From positions 1 through 36,491 of the forward strand of contig JAGAWD010000250.1 in assembly GCA_017941585.1 (NCBI GenBank): a stretch of DNA of 36,491 nt, in the 5' to 3' direction. Below the pieces are notes generated by a model. That model saw nothing but the letters and a program-made list of their open reading frames with translations, was not told the DNA's origin and did not search any database. Below are positions 17,806-28,455 of the stretch, in pieces. The translations under genes were made by a program, and so were the position numbers. This DNA is from Olsenella sp. GTDB lineage: Bacteria; Actinomycetota; Coriobacteriia; Coriobacteriales; Atopobiaceae. The number at the start of each line of letters is the position of its first letter. Position 1 is the first letter of the stretch.

Positions 17806-17897
17806 GTTGCGTGTCCCTCTCAACATACGGAGCTACGATTCCCCGTAATGATTCACGTGTGCATGGAATGGTTTTGCGAAGTAGGGTAACTTGATGG

Positions 17898-17927
17898 TTG
17901 CGAAGCGCGTGCGGTTAGTAGTAACAT
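17898..17927 (+). promoter_or_regulatory. Candidate promoter of tRNA-Leu
   Basis: TTGCGA (17898-17903) and TAACAT (17922-17927) are separated by 18 bases. Transcription would start a few bases before the tRNA at 17938, which is the usual geometry. Confidence 0.4.
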
Positions 17928-17937
17928 TTCATCTCAC

Positions 17938-18024
17938 GCGGGCGTGGCGGAATTGGCAGACGCGTACGGTTCAGGTCCGTATGAGAGCAATCTCATGAAG
18001 GTTCAAGTCCTTTCGCCCGCACCA
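17938..18024 (+). tRNA. tRNA-Leu (anticodon CAG)
   Basis: The acceptor stem GCGGGCG (17938-17944) pairs with CGCCCGC (18014-18020). The anticodon stem is 17965-17969 with 17977-17981, and the loop TTCAGGT places CAG at 17972-17974. A long variable arm (GAGAGCAATCTC region) marks a class II tRNA, as expected for leucine. CCA is encoded. A strong terminator follows. Confidence 0.97.
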
Positions 18025-18036
18025 TGAATGAGAGAG

Positions 18037-18069
18037 GGCGCCCCTGGTTACGACCGGGGGCGCCTTTTT
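18037..18069 (+). terminator. Rho-independent terminator of tRNA-Leu(CAG)
   Basis: A 12-bp stem (18037-18048 with 18053-18064, one G-T pair) has a TACG loop and is followed by five T residues. Confidence 0.93.
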
Positions 18070-18147
18070 GCCCTTCTGTCTCTCGGACGTTCCTGGCGAA
18101 TCGGCCTGACGGCACAATCGAACGCGGCCCGGGGCCGACGCGTGACC

Positions 18148-18369
18148 CTAGTGGTTGTCCTCCTCGAAGTCAGACCAGCCGCTCTCGTCGTCGCTGTCGA
18201 AAAGGTCCCAGTCGCCTTCCTGCTTCTCGTGCTCTTTGAATTTCTGCTTTGTCCTGCGCTCGAGCACGATTGCGATTATGAGGAAGAAGATGATTCCGCC
18301 CACGACAAGGGCGAGCACTCCCTCCCTTGTGCCGAAGAGCCAACCGAAGAAGTTTGAAATAGCATCCAT
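18148..18369 (-). CDS. Small single-span membrane protein with acidic tail
   Basis: A 73-residue protein, not assigned to a family. An amphipathic start (MDAISNFFGWLFGT) leads into one strong membrane span (GVLALVVGGIIFFLIIAIVL), then a basic stretch (ERRTKQKFKEHEKQ), then a tail of Asp/Glu/Ser/Trp (DSDDESGWSDFEEDNH). The positive segment after the span suggests the C-terminus faces the cytoplasm. ATG 18369 has AAAGGG at good spacing; longer upstream extensions of the frame run antisense through serS and are not protein-like. It is transcribed divergently from serS across a 126-base gap that contains a perfect palindrome. It could be a membrane adaptor or scaffold; no function is assigned. 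Confidence 0.75.
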   Translation of the reverse strand: MDAISNFFGWLFGTREGVLALVVGGIIFFLIIAIVLERRTKQKFKEHEKQEGDWDLFDSDDESGWSDFEEDNH

Positions 18370-18421
18370 GCGATGCCCTTTCTGTTTGCGTTGAGGTATT
18401 GGCAAAAGCCGTTGCACGGCA

Positions 18422-18435
18422 CAAGTATATACTTG
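18422..18435. promoter_or_regulatory. 14-bp perfect palindrome upstream of serS
   Basis: CAAGTATATACTTG is a perfect palindrome that includes a -10-like TATACT. It lies between the divergent small membrane protein gene and serS, where an operator or promoter would be expected. A 7-bp hairpin (18448-18454 with 18460-18466) follows in the serS leader. No T-box fits in this short leader. Confidence 0.4.
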
Positions 18436-18495
18436 ATGGGCTACGCGGCGGCGCCTTGCGCGCCGCAGTTCGATACCGAAAAAAGGGGAAGCAAG

Positions 18496-19782
18496 ATGCT
18501 CGACATCAAGTTCGTACGCGAGAATCCCGACGTCGTCGACAAGGCATGCGAGTCTCGTCAGAACGCTCACTGGGACCGCGAGAGGTTCTTCGAGCTCGAC
18601 GAGGAGCGTCGCTCCGTCATCGCCGAGGTCGAGAAGCTGCAGGCAGACCGCAATACCATCTCGAAGCAGATCGGCCAGCTCATGCGCGAGGGCAAGAGGG
18701 ACGAGGCCGAGGCCGCCAAGGCCCAGGTCACGGCAAACAAGGAGCGCATCGCAAGCCTGGGCGAGAAGCGCAGCGCCGTCGAGAAGCAACTGTTCGACCT
18801 GGTCGCGGCCATCCCCAACATCCCGCACGAGTCGGTGCCCTACGGCAAGGACGATTCCGACAACCCCGAGGTCCGCTCCTGGGGCGAGCCCACGCAGTTC
18901 GACTTTGAGCCCAAGGCTCACTGGGACCTCGGTCCCTCGACCGGCATGATCGACTTCGACCGCGGCGTCAAGCTCGCCGGCAGCCGTTTCTACCTACTTG
19001 GTGGCAATGGCGCCCTCATGGAGCGCGCGCTTATCAACTTCTTCATCGATCAGCACGTCAAGGCCGGCTTTAAGGAGTGGTGGCCGCCCGTCATCACCAA
19101 CTACGACTCGCTCTTTGGCACGGGCCAGCTGCCCAAGTTCGACGAGGACCTCTTCCACGTCTCTGGCGGCATGTACCTCATTCCCACGGCCGAGGTCATG
19201 CTCACCAACATCCACCGCGACGAGACGCTCGACGCATCCCAGCTTCCGCTGCTCTACACCGCGTTCACGCCGTGCTTCCGCGAGGAGGCTGGCTCGGCCG
19301 GCCGCGACACGCGTGGCATCATTCGCGTGCACGAGTTCGACAAGGTCGAGATGGTCAAGTTCGCCAAGCCCGAGGATTCGATGAACCAGCTCGAGTCCAT
19401 GGTGGAGGAGGCCGAGGCCTGCCTCAAGCTGCTGGGGCTCCCGTACCACGTGGTCACCCTCTGCACCGGTGACATTGGCTTCTCGGCTACCAAGTGTTAC
19501 GACATCGAGGTTTGGCTTCCCAGCTACAACGCCTACAAGGAGATCTCCTCCTGCTCCAACTGCTGGGACTTCCAGGCCCGTCGCGCGAACATCAAGTACA
19601 AGGACCCCGCGGAGTTCAAGGGAACGCGCTACGTGCACACGCTCAACGGGAGTGGTCTTGCAGTCGGACGCACGATGGCCGCCATCATGGAGAACTACCA
19701 GAATGCCGACGGCTCCATCACCGTGCCCGAGGCGCTTCGTCCCTATATGCGTGGGCTGGAGGTCATCAGGCCAGAGGCGTAG
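18496..19782 (+). CDS. serS: Seryl-tRNA synthetase
   Basis: A 428-residue class II aminoacyl-tRNA synthetase, normal family length. It charges tRNA-Ser with serine in the cytoplasm. The N-terminal region (residues ~30-105) is the long helical tRNA-binding arm, rich in Glu/Lys/Arg heptads. Motif 2 appears as FTPCFREEAGSAGRDTRG followed by VHEFDKVEM, and motif 3 as GLAVGRTMAAIMENYQ. ISSCSNCWDFQARR is the usual serine-site region. ATG 18496 follows AGGGG at seven bases; the frame is open further upstream but not SerRS-like. A terminator sits about 115 bases after the stop, and serS looks monocistronic. The minus-strand tRNA-Ser(GCT) about 1.1 kb away is one of its substrates. Confidence 0.97.
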   Translation: MLDIKFVRENPDVVDKACESRQNAHWDRERFFELDEERRSVIAEVEKLQADRNTISKQIGQLMREGKRDEAEAAKAQVTANKERIASLGEKRSAVEKQLFDLVAAIPNIPHESVPYGKDDSDNPEVRSWGEPTQFDFEPKAHWDLGPSTGMIDFDRGVKLAGSRFYLLGGNGALMERALINFFIDQHVKAGFKEWWPPVITNYDSLFGTGQLPKFDEDLFHVSGGMYLIPTAEVMLTNIHRDETLDASQLPLLYTAFTPCFREEAGSAGRDTRGIIRVHEFDKVEMVKFAKPEDSMNQLESMVEEAEACLKLLGLPYHVVTLCTGDIGFSATKCYDIEVWLPSYNAYKEISSCSNCWDFQARRANIKYKDPAEFKGTRYVHTLNGSGLAVGRTMAAIMENYQNADGSITVPEALRPYMRGLEVIRPEA

Positions 19783-19895
19783 CCGCATGCGTCTTTGGCG
19801 AACGCGCGGGCTTCCATGAGGCACCGCGCAAGGATCGCCCTGTGTGCGAACCTTGCCGTGCAGAGCCAGGGCGTCTTGTAAAATGCTTCCTAAAG

Positions 19896-19929
19896 AGTGG
19901 GCCCCGCCGTAGTACGGAGCCCACTTTCT
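19896..19929 (+). terminator. Terminator downstream of serS
   Basis: The outer stem AGTGGGC (19896-19902) pairs with GCCCACT (19919-19925), with an inner CCGT/ACGG stem, followed by TTTCT. Confidence 0.85.
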
Positions 19930-19941
19930 ATTAAAGAAATA

Positions 19942-19957
19942 TAGAACACATGTTCTA
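19942..19957. promoter_or_regulatory. LexA/DinR-type SOS box
   Basis: TAGAACACATGTTCTA has arms TAGAACA and TGTTCTA around a CA centre. The core GAAC-ACAT-GTTC fits the Gram-positive LexA consensus GAACRNRYGTTC at every position. It lies 52 bases before the start codon of the next gene and just upstream of a TATAAA (19976-19981) that may be its -10, so LexA bound here would block that promoter. Confidence 0.7.
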
Positions 19958-20008
19958 GTTTTGCCGCTGGGAGGGTATAAAAATGTCATGACAAGCGAAG
20001 GGGGAGAC

Positions 20009-20374
20009 ATGGTTCGTGACTGTGATCAAATGAGAGTCCTGCGGCATGAATCCGAGGGTGGCGAGGCTCGAATTATCGAGTTTGTGCAAGAGGATGATGT
20101 GGCAAAGGTGAGAGAGGTCGTGCGCGGTTCCCTGGCGGCGGCAATCTACGGCACGAGCCCTCATGCTCATGAGGTGCGCATAAAGGCCAGTGAACTTAGG
20201 GTGTTTTCAAATCTAATGAACGAAGCGGATGGCCTCGGCGCGATGCGCTTGTTTTTTGGCGACGGCAACCGGGTGTTGCTCGATTTGCAGGACTGGCTGG
20301 GTGCTCATGGGATTGCCTTCGAATACTCTTCTCCGAGTGGTTGGGGAGCGAGTTTTAGGGGTTTTCCAGGGTAG
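20009..20374 (+). CDS. Unknown 121-residue protein, probably SOS-regulated
   Basis: I do not recognise this protein. It is small, soluble and mildly acidic, starting MVRDCDQMRVLRHESEGG. It has a central stretch with alternating charge and hydrophobics (ARIIEFVQEDDVAKVREVV) and a Gly/Ser/aromatic C-terminus. No membrane span or signal peptide is seen. I chose ATG 20009 because AAGGGGGAGAC directly precedes it; ATG 19988 and TTG 19961 are possible longer starts. The gene is isolated between the serS terminator and the minus-strand tRNA-Arg terminator, and a near-perfect LexA box lies in its promoter region. By context it may be a DNA-damage-inducible function such as a division inhibitor, nuclease regulator or repair accessory; none of these is shown by sequence. 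Confidence 0.65.
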   Translation: MVRDCDQMRVLRHESEGGEARIIEFVQEDDVAKVREVVRGSLAAAIYGTSPHAHEVRIKASELRVFSNLMNEADGLGAMRLFFGDGNRVLLDLQDWLGAHGIAFEYSSPSGWGASFRGFPG

Positions 20375-20433
20375 ATTCTTCTTGTACCAAATCCTAGGTG
20401 TCGGAGCACGGGCAATGGTATGCGGCGTTGAAC

Positions 20434-20466
20434 AAAAAAGAAGAGCCTCTTTCGAGACTCCTCTTT
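20434..20466 (-). terminator. Terminator of tRNA-Arg(ACG)
   Basis: On the minus strand an imperfect hairpin with outer AAGAG/CTCTT and inner CTC/GAG pairing is followed by TTTTTT (plus-strand A residues 20434-20439). Confidence 0.8.
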
Positions 20467-20474
20467 AATTTCAA

Positions 20475-20551
20475 TGGTGCGGCGTACAGGATTCGAACCT
20501 GTGACGTTCTGATTCGTAGTCAGACCCTCTATCCAGCTGAGGTAACGCCGC
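20475..20551 (-). tRNA. tRNA-Arg (anticodon ACG)
   Basis: On the minus strand the acceptor stem is GCGGCGT/ACGCCGC (20545-20551 with 20479-20485). The anticodon stem TCTGA/TCAGA encloses CTACGAA with anticodon ACG, which would be read as ICG after deamination. The T loop is TTCGAATC and CCA is encoded (20475-20477). Confidence 0.97.
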
Positions 20552-20563
20552 GTTGCAGTAATT

Positions 20564-20592
20564 AAAATGCCACTCTTGAAAAGGGGAGTCAA
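20564..20592 (-). promoter_or_regulatory. Promoter of tRNA-Arg(ACG)
   Basis: On the minus strand TTGACT (20587-20592) and CATTTT (20564-20569) are spaced by 17 bases. The expected start site is a few bases before the tRNA 5' end at 20551. Confidence 0.55.
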
Positions 20593-20763
20593 GCGAGAAA
20601 TGAAAAAATTTGCGCAAGCAAGATCTACCCGTCTTTTAACTGGCGTTTTATGGCAAGAAATGAGGAAGAATAGTGGTGTTGCCTTGAGGCGAGTGGGTAT
20701 TTGAGTGGTTGGGAAAGGTTGTCTTGCGAGTTGGTGCATCGCGAGCGCTGTCGGTTTTTCTAG

Positions 20764-20792
20764 AAAAAAGGGGCAACCCCACGGTTGCCCCT
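20764..20792 (-). terminator. Terminator of tRNA-Ser(GCT)
   Basis: A 9-bp perfect stem (20770-20778 with 20783-20791) has a four-base loop and is followed on the minus strand by six T residues. The stretch 20593-20763 between this and the tRNA-Arg promoter is AT-rich and shows no gene. Confidence 0.92.
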
Positions 20793-20858
20793 ACTATCCT
20801 AACGCCGTAACCGTGCAGCTACCCCAGACTTTGGGTGCCAGGTTCGTACGTAATCGTC

Positions 20859-20949
20859 TGGCGGAGAGCTGGGGATTCGAACCCCAGATAGTCTTTGGGA
20901 CTATACTCGCTTAGCAGGCGAGCACCTTCGGCCTCTCGGTCAGCTCTCC
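20859..20949 (-). tRNA. tRNA-Ser (anticodon GCT)
   Basis: The acceptor GGAGAGC pairs with GCTCTCC. The anticodon stem CTCGC/GCGAG encloses CTGCTAA with anticodon GCT. A long variable arm (TAGTC/GACTA region) marks a class II tRNA. The T loop is TTCGAATC. Discriminator G and CCA are encoded (20859-20862). Confidence 0.97.
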
Positions 20950-20965
20950 AAATGTGTGCTTAGGC

Positions 20966-20995
20966 ATGATACCTCACAAAGCCCAATTCTCACAA
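20966..20995 (-). promoter_or_regulatory. Promoter of tRNA-Ser(GCT)
   Basis: On the minus strand TTGTGA (20990-20995) and TATCAT (20966-20971) are 18 bases apart. The -10 lies about 17 bases before the tRNA 5' end, giving a very short leader. Confidence 0.55.
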
Positions 20996-20997
20996 CA

Positions 20998-21963
20998 TTA
21001 TCTTGAGAAAGAAAAAAATTCATCTACCGTTACGTCGTTCCGATGGTCGCGTATCGCTTGCCACGAGAAGCGACGTGCGAACTCGGCCGCATTGATTGCT
21101 TCTCCGCGTCCTGCGAGATCCAATGCCTGCGCCATTCTGCCGATGATATCCTCGGGGCGGATTCCCACCTCTTGCAGCTCGCCAAGGTTCATGTCCCGGT
21201 CGCGCTTGGCGAGGCGTCTGCCGTCACTGGCGACCAGAAGCGGGACGTGCCCGTAGTGGGGTGGATCAAATCCAAGCAGGCGCGCGAGGTAAATCTGTCG
21301 TGCCGATGACGAGAGGAGGTCGCGCCCACGAACGACCTGATTGACTCCCATGAGGCAGTCATCCACCGCCACTGCGAGTTGGTAGGCAATCACGCCATCG
21401 CTTCTTCGTACGAGGAAGTCGCCGCAATCCTGGGCGAGAACCTCACGCCGCCGCCCGTAGCCGAGGTCATCGAAGCAAATCATGCCCGAGGGATCGTCTG
21501 CCTCGGGCACGCGTAGCCGCGCTGCGGGCTGGCGTGAAAGACTTTTCTCCGCAATCTCCCTGCTCGTAAGGTTGCGACAGGTGCCGCCATATACGTAGGT
21601 TCCGTCCGAGGCATGCGGCGCGGACGCTGCGTGAAGCTCGGAGCGGGTGCAGAAGCACGGATAGACGAGTCCGCGTTCGGCGAGTTTCTCGAGAGCATCG
21701 TTGTACGCATCGATTCGTTCGCTCTGATAGTAGGGGCCTTCGTCCCAGTCAAGGCCGAGCCACTTAAGGTCTTCGATCACCAGACGGGCCCTCTCTGCAT
21801 TCTTTGCGCGTGGGTCGAGGTCTTCGATGCGCAGGACCATTCGTCCGCCTGCGCTTCGCGATGACGCCCACGCAATAAGCGCAGCGAAGGCATTGCCGAG
21901 ATGCATGCGACCAGAGGGGGAAGGGGCGAACCGCCCGACGATTTGTTCTCTGTTCATAGCCAT
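20998..21963 (-). CDS. gluQ: Glutamyl-Q tRNA(Asp) synthetase
   Basis: A 321-residue GluRS paralogue without the anticodon-binding domain. The enzyme attaches glutamate to queuosine at the wobble base of tRNA-Asp. The class I nucleotide-binding motif reads PSGRMHLGN and the second motif RRLAKRDRD. The zinc site typical of the family is present as CFC followed by YVYGGTC. The length fits GluQ rather than discriminating GluRS (about 470-500). ATG 21963 and ATG 21957 (two codons later) are both possible and neither has a good ribosome site. A queuosine-precursor-type transporter gene (QueT) lies about 8 kb away, which agrees with queuosine use by this organism. The stop is only a few bases from the tRNA-Ser promoter, and no terminator is seen. 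Confidence 0.93.
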   Translation of the reverse strand: MAMNREQIVGRFAPSPSGRMHLGNAFAALIAWASSRSAGGRMVLRIEDLDPRAKNAERARLVIEDLKWLGLDWDEGPYYQSERIDAYNDALEKLAERGLVYPCFCTRSELHAASAPHASDGTYVYGGTCRNLTSREIAEKSLSRQPAARLRVPEADDPSGMICFDDLGYGRRREVLAQDCGDFLVRRSDGVIAYQLAVAVDDCLMGVNQVVRGRDLLSSSARQIYLARLLGFDPPHYGHVPLLVASDGRRLAKRDRDMNLGELQEVGIRPEDIIGRMAQALDLAGRGEAINAAEFARRFSWQAIRDHRNDVTVDEFFSFSR

Positions 21964-22321
21964 GAACTACATGGTAGCCCTTCATATGGAACAGCGTTTC
22001 CCGGCTTCATGCGGTGGATTAGGGCCATGGCTGCGATCGGTGCAATGCGCGCGCGACCTCTGCGCCATGTCTAAAAGCCGCCTTCATTCGCCTAAAAAAA
22101 TGATTGTACTCAGCAGATACAAAGTATTGGATAATCACAAAATATAATGCAGATAAATACAGAATACGATACACCTGACCTTTGGAAACAAAAAATCGAC
22201 CGTTTAGAGAATCCAATAAAATCGCAACACAATTTGCTGTGGAGGAGTATAGTTTTAGGTTCGTTAGGAGAGGCGGCTCCGGCCGCTTTGCACTTTTGCG
22301 AACCAATCTGGAGGAGAGAAC
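21964..22321 (+). other. AT-rich gene-free region upstream of carbamate kinase
   Basis: No credible gene is seen in 358 bases. Composition shifts to A/T-rich between 22080 and 22260, unlike the flanks. A good -10 hexamer TATAAT lies at 22143-22148, without an obvious -35, so an activator-dependent promoter is possible. A leader of about 170 bases would follow. An open frame from 22147 runs into arcC out of frame and is not protein-like. Confidence 0.5.
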
Positions 22322-23281
22322 ATGTCTTACGACAAGCCCAACCGCGTCGTCATCGCGCTCGGCGGCAACGCACTCGGCGACACCCCCGAGGAGCAGATCG
22401 CTCGCGTCCGCGCCGCTGCCCCCACGCTGCTCAAGGTCATCGAGCAGGGCAACGAGATCATCATCACCCACGGTAACGGCCCGCAGGTCGGCATGATCCA
22501 GAAGGCCTTCACCTTCGCCAACCAGACCGACTCCAAGATCCCGACCATGGACCTGCCCGAGTGCGGCGCCATGTCCCAGGGCTATATCGGCTACCACCTG
22601 CAGCAGGCCATCGGCGCCGCCATGCACAAGGAGTACAAGCGCTGGCACGTCGCCTCCGTCGTCACCCAGATCGAGGTTGACCCCGAGGATCCTGCGTTCG
22701 AGAACCCCACCAAGCCCATCGGCGCGTTCCTCACCAAGGAGCAGGCTGACGCCGAGAAGGCCGCCCATCCCGAGATGCAGTTCGTCGAGGACTCCGGCCG
22801 CGGCTACCGTCGCGTCGTCGCCTCGCCGCAGCCCAAGAAGATCGTCGAGTACGAGAGCATCCTGAACCTCCTCGACAACGAGTTCATCGTCATCGCCTGT
22901 GGCGGCGGCGGCATCCCCGTCGTCCGCGACTACTCCGACAAGGGCACCTACAAGGGCGTCGCGGCTGTCATCGACAAGGACATGGGCGGCGAGCTTCTCG
23001 CCGAGGACTGCCACGCCGACACCCTCGTCCTGCTCACCGCGGTCGACCACGTTGCCATCAACTTCGGCAAGCCCGACCAGCAGGACCTCGTCGACGTCAC
23101 CGTCGAGGAGGCCAAGAAGTACGTCGCCGAGGGCCAGTTCGGCAAGGGTTCCATGGAGCCCAAGGTTATGGCCGGCATCAAGTTTGCCGAGTCTCGTCCG
23201 GGCCGCAGCTGCATCATCGGCTCCCTCGAGAAGGCTGCCGAGGCCATGGCCGGCCTCTCTGGCACCCGCATTCACGCGTAG
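22322..23281 (+). CDS. arcC: Carbamate kinase
   Basis: A 319-residue enzyme that makes ATP and carbamate from carbamoyl phosphate and ADP, the last step of the arginine deiminase or agmatine/allantoin-type fermentations. The amino acid kinase fold is shown by VIALGGNALG near the N-terminus, ITHGNGPQVG, the inserted subdomain (residues ~120-170), ACGGGGIPVV, VIDKDMGGELLA and MEPKVMAGIKFA. It is cytoplasmic and of normal length. The start has a strong site (GGAGGAGAGAAC). Codon usage is heavily C-ending, suggesting high expression. It stands alone: arcA and arcB are not in the window, so the source of carbamoyl phosphate is unknown. A terminator follows directly. Confidence 0.96.
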   Translation: MSYDKPNRVVIALGGNALGDTPEEQIARVRAAAPTLLKVIEQGNEIIITHGNGPQVGMIQKAFTFANQTDSKIPTMDLPECGAMSQGYIGYHLQQAIGAAMHKEYKRWHVASVVTQIEVDPEDPAFENPTKPIGAFLTKEQADAEKAAHPEMQFVEDSGRGYRRVVASPQPKKIVEYESILNLLDNEFIVIACGGGGIPVVRDYSDKGTYKGVAAVIDKDMGGELLAEDCHADTLVLLTAVDHVAINFGKPDQQDLVDVTVEEAKKYVAEGQFGKGSMEPKVMAGIKFAESRPGRSCIIGSLEKAAEAMAGLSGTRIHA

Positions 23282-23341
23282 GACGCTCTCGTCTGGGGCA
23301 GTCATCGCACGTAAGCGATTGCCAGCTTAGATGTAACAAGG

Positions 23342-23376
23342 GCCCGCGGTGGCGTCTGCCATCGCGGGCTCTTCTC
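23342..23376 (+). terminator. Terminator downstream of arcC
   Basis: A 12-bp stem (23342-23353 with 23358-23369, one G-T pair) has a TCTG loop and is followed by TCTTCTC. Confidence 0.88.
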
Positions 23377-23809
23377 ATGTTGCTCAATCGGGTGCTTGTC
23401 TTATCAAGACGTTCGTGCCTCGCGATTGTCCTCTGCTCGCCAATCCCCGAACGGGACCGGTGGGGGTCCAACTTCTGTCTGTACGTCTTACGTGTGCACT
23501 CGTTGCGCTGAGGCCCGGTTGGCGAGGACGTGTTCGGGGCCAATCTGCGCTGGTTCGTTGGCATTCGCGCCCGATCTACGCTGCCAAGGGCAGCGCCGCC
23601 CTTTTGAGGTCCTCTCTGTCAGAATCAATCTTCAGTGCAGATGCTGCTTTCACTTGGACGAAATATGGGTAAAACTGAATACCCGGTGGCACCGACCGCG
23701 TTGGGCGTGCTGGACGCCGCCCGTAGTTGTGGCGTGGGCTTCTCCCGCACCATCGGCCATAAGTTGTCGTACGTCTAGGGAACGGCGTCGTGCAAAGGAA
23801 GGATGCATC
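23377..23809 (+). other. Gene-poor region before the 219-residue gene
   Basis: The frame of the downstream gene is open back to 23396, but translation of that part is rich in Cys, Arg and Ser with no domain character. The only protein-like element is a short frame ending at 23778, listed separately. No repeats or terminators are seen after the arcC terminator. Confidence 0.5.
23665..23778 (+). CDS. Possible 37-residue small protein
   Basis: A short frame beginning MGKTEYPVAPTALGVLDAA and ending GHKLSYV. It is in a frame different from the 219-residue gene whose GTG start lies 31 bases after its stop. About three quarters of its codons end in G or C, as in the true genes of the window, and the composition is protein-like. 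An in-frame ATG at 23641 could add eight residues. The ribosome site is weak (GGACGAAAT). It could be a small protein, a leader peptide of the next gene, or the remnant of a longer gene; I cannot tell which. Confidence 0.3.
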   Translation: MGKTEYPVAPTALGVLDAARSCGVGFSRTIGHKLSYV

Positions 23810-24469
23810 GTGTTTAAGGCAGAACGACAGATGGATCCAGGGTTCGTGCTCGGAAGCCCCGAGCTCGTCTGCCGCTGGAGACTTGCCAACCGCACGCTTC
23901 CGTTGGAGAACCGTCACCTTCGCGCGCTTGGGAATCGCATGCTCTCGAGCGGCTCCGTCTCGACCGAGCTCGTCGCCTGGGCAAAGCAGCACATCGAATG
24001 GACCCTCGCGGATGGCTCGGCCGCTCATCCCAATGGCGTTCTCATGATCGTAGTCGACGAGGCGGGTAGGGCGGCAATGTCGGTCGGGCCATACGAGGGG
24101 CTTGCCGACACGCGCATGCCCGCGCTTCTCGCCCGTGTCGACCTGGCCGAGCGCGAGGCGGACGAAACCGGGGTCGCTCCGGAATCACTGTGGGTAGACA
24201 CTGACGAGGGGCTCCTCTGGGGACTGAACGAGTCGTGCTGTCCGTCGGGAGCCTCCTCCTTAATTGAAGATCTCGCGCGTACCGTTGGAATCCGGGTCAC
24301 GCGCCAACCAAACCTTCTTGAGGAGGTTCGCTGCGGACTCGTCACCTATCGCGAGGCGTTTATCGTCTCTGATGAGTTTGGCGTCGTCGTGCCTGCAGGC
24401 GGTGTTGGCAATATGGGCCGGCGCTTCGCCGAGGGCTATGCCAGGCTTCTCTCCAAGGCGAGGGCGTAG
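23810..24469 (+). CDS. Unrecognised 219-residue protein, possibly a degenerate class IV aminotransferase
   Basis: No firm family assignment. The start is GTG 23810, with AAGGAAGGA six bases upstream; ATG 23831 is a later alternative. The layout loosely follows class IV PLP aminotransferases: an N-terminal HLRALGNRML segment, MPALLARVDLAEREADE followed by ESLWVDTDEGLLWG, then LARTVGIRVTRQPNLLEEV and AFIVSDEFGVVVPAGGVG near the end. At the position where such enzymes have the PLP-binding lysine (usually KTLN or similar before the NLLA segment) this protein reads ADTRMPALLA, with no lysine. It is also shorter than active members (about 270-300). I therefore suggest a fold-related, non-catalytic protein, with low certainty. 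No membrane span or signal peptide is seen. It is flanked by arcC and nifJ, with no clear operon. Confidence 0.7.
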   Translation: MFKAERQMDPGFVLGSPELVCRWRLANRTLPLENRHLRALGNRMLSSGSVSTELVAWAKQHIEWTLADGSAAHPNGVLMIVVDEAGRAAMSVGPYEGLADTRMPALLARVDLAEREADETGVAPESLWVDTDEGLLWGLNESCCPSGASSLIEDLARTVGIRVTRQPNLLEEVRCGLVTYREAFIVSDEFGVVVPAGGVGNMGRRFAEGYARLLSKARA

Positions 24470-24769
24470 GCTCGAGGCAATCGTGCATGCTTGGCCAGGT
24501 GGTGCCGAGCGACCGCGACGAAGACCGTGCACGACATCATCGCACCATGCGTGAGCACGGTGTTCATGTAGCAATTGAAGAGTGTTGTAATCCCTACTAA
24601 AAATAAGGTATTTTCACCTGCCGTTTTCTCGTCACAATGCCGTGCTTTTGAGAGATAATTCTGGATGTGTGTGACATGCGTGCGTGGCCGTCTGCGTTGC
24701 GGGCGCGTGTGACAAGCCTATACAGCGGACGCAGCGATTGCGCCCGATGGCAATGCGTAAGGAGAGGAT
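24470..24769 (+). other. Region upstream of nifJ with candidate promoter
   Basis: No gene is seen in 300 bases. A plausible promoter is TTGAAG (24575-24580) with TAAAAA (24598-24603), spacer 17, inside a locally AT-rich patch. It would give a leader of about 160 bases to the nifJ start. No terminator of the preceding gene was found. Confidence 0.4.
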
Positions 24770-28303
<3,534 letters not shown>

Positions 28304-28420
28304 GCGAGATTGACCGCGGTCGCGGGGCATTCTGCCTCGCGACCTGTGGAGAGCTGCTGAGTCGGCGTGACATCTCGCGCAACCGCGTGTGGTTCGCGTG
28401 ATTGCGCAAAGCTCATGAGA

Positions 28421-28455
28421 GGGACCCCGCCCGAGTGCGGGGTCCCTTGCTTTCG
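28421..28455 (+). terminator. Terminator downstream of nifJ
   Basis: A perfect 10-bp stem (28421-28430 with 28437-28446) has a six-base loop and is followed by TTGCTTTC. Confidence 0.88.

Noticed and set aside
17667-17894. 75-residue plus-strand gene antisense to the start of the kinase gene
   Set aside because: No ribosome site, no domain character, and it overlaps the kinase start and its upstream region.
18370-18495. T-box riboswitch upstream of serS
   Set aside because: The leader is only about 125 bases, with no T-box sequence or terminator/antiterminator pair.
22019-23305. A 428-codon open frame antisense to arcC
   Set aside because: Composition (Asp, Leu, Val, Gly rich) is typical of antisense shadows; carbamate kinase motifs are on the plus strand.
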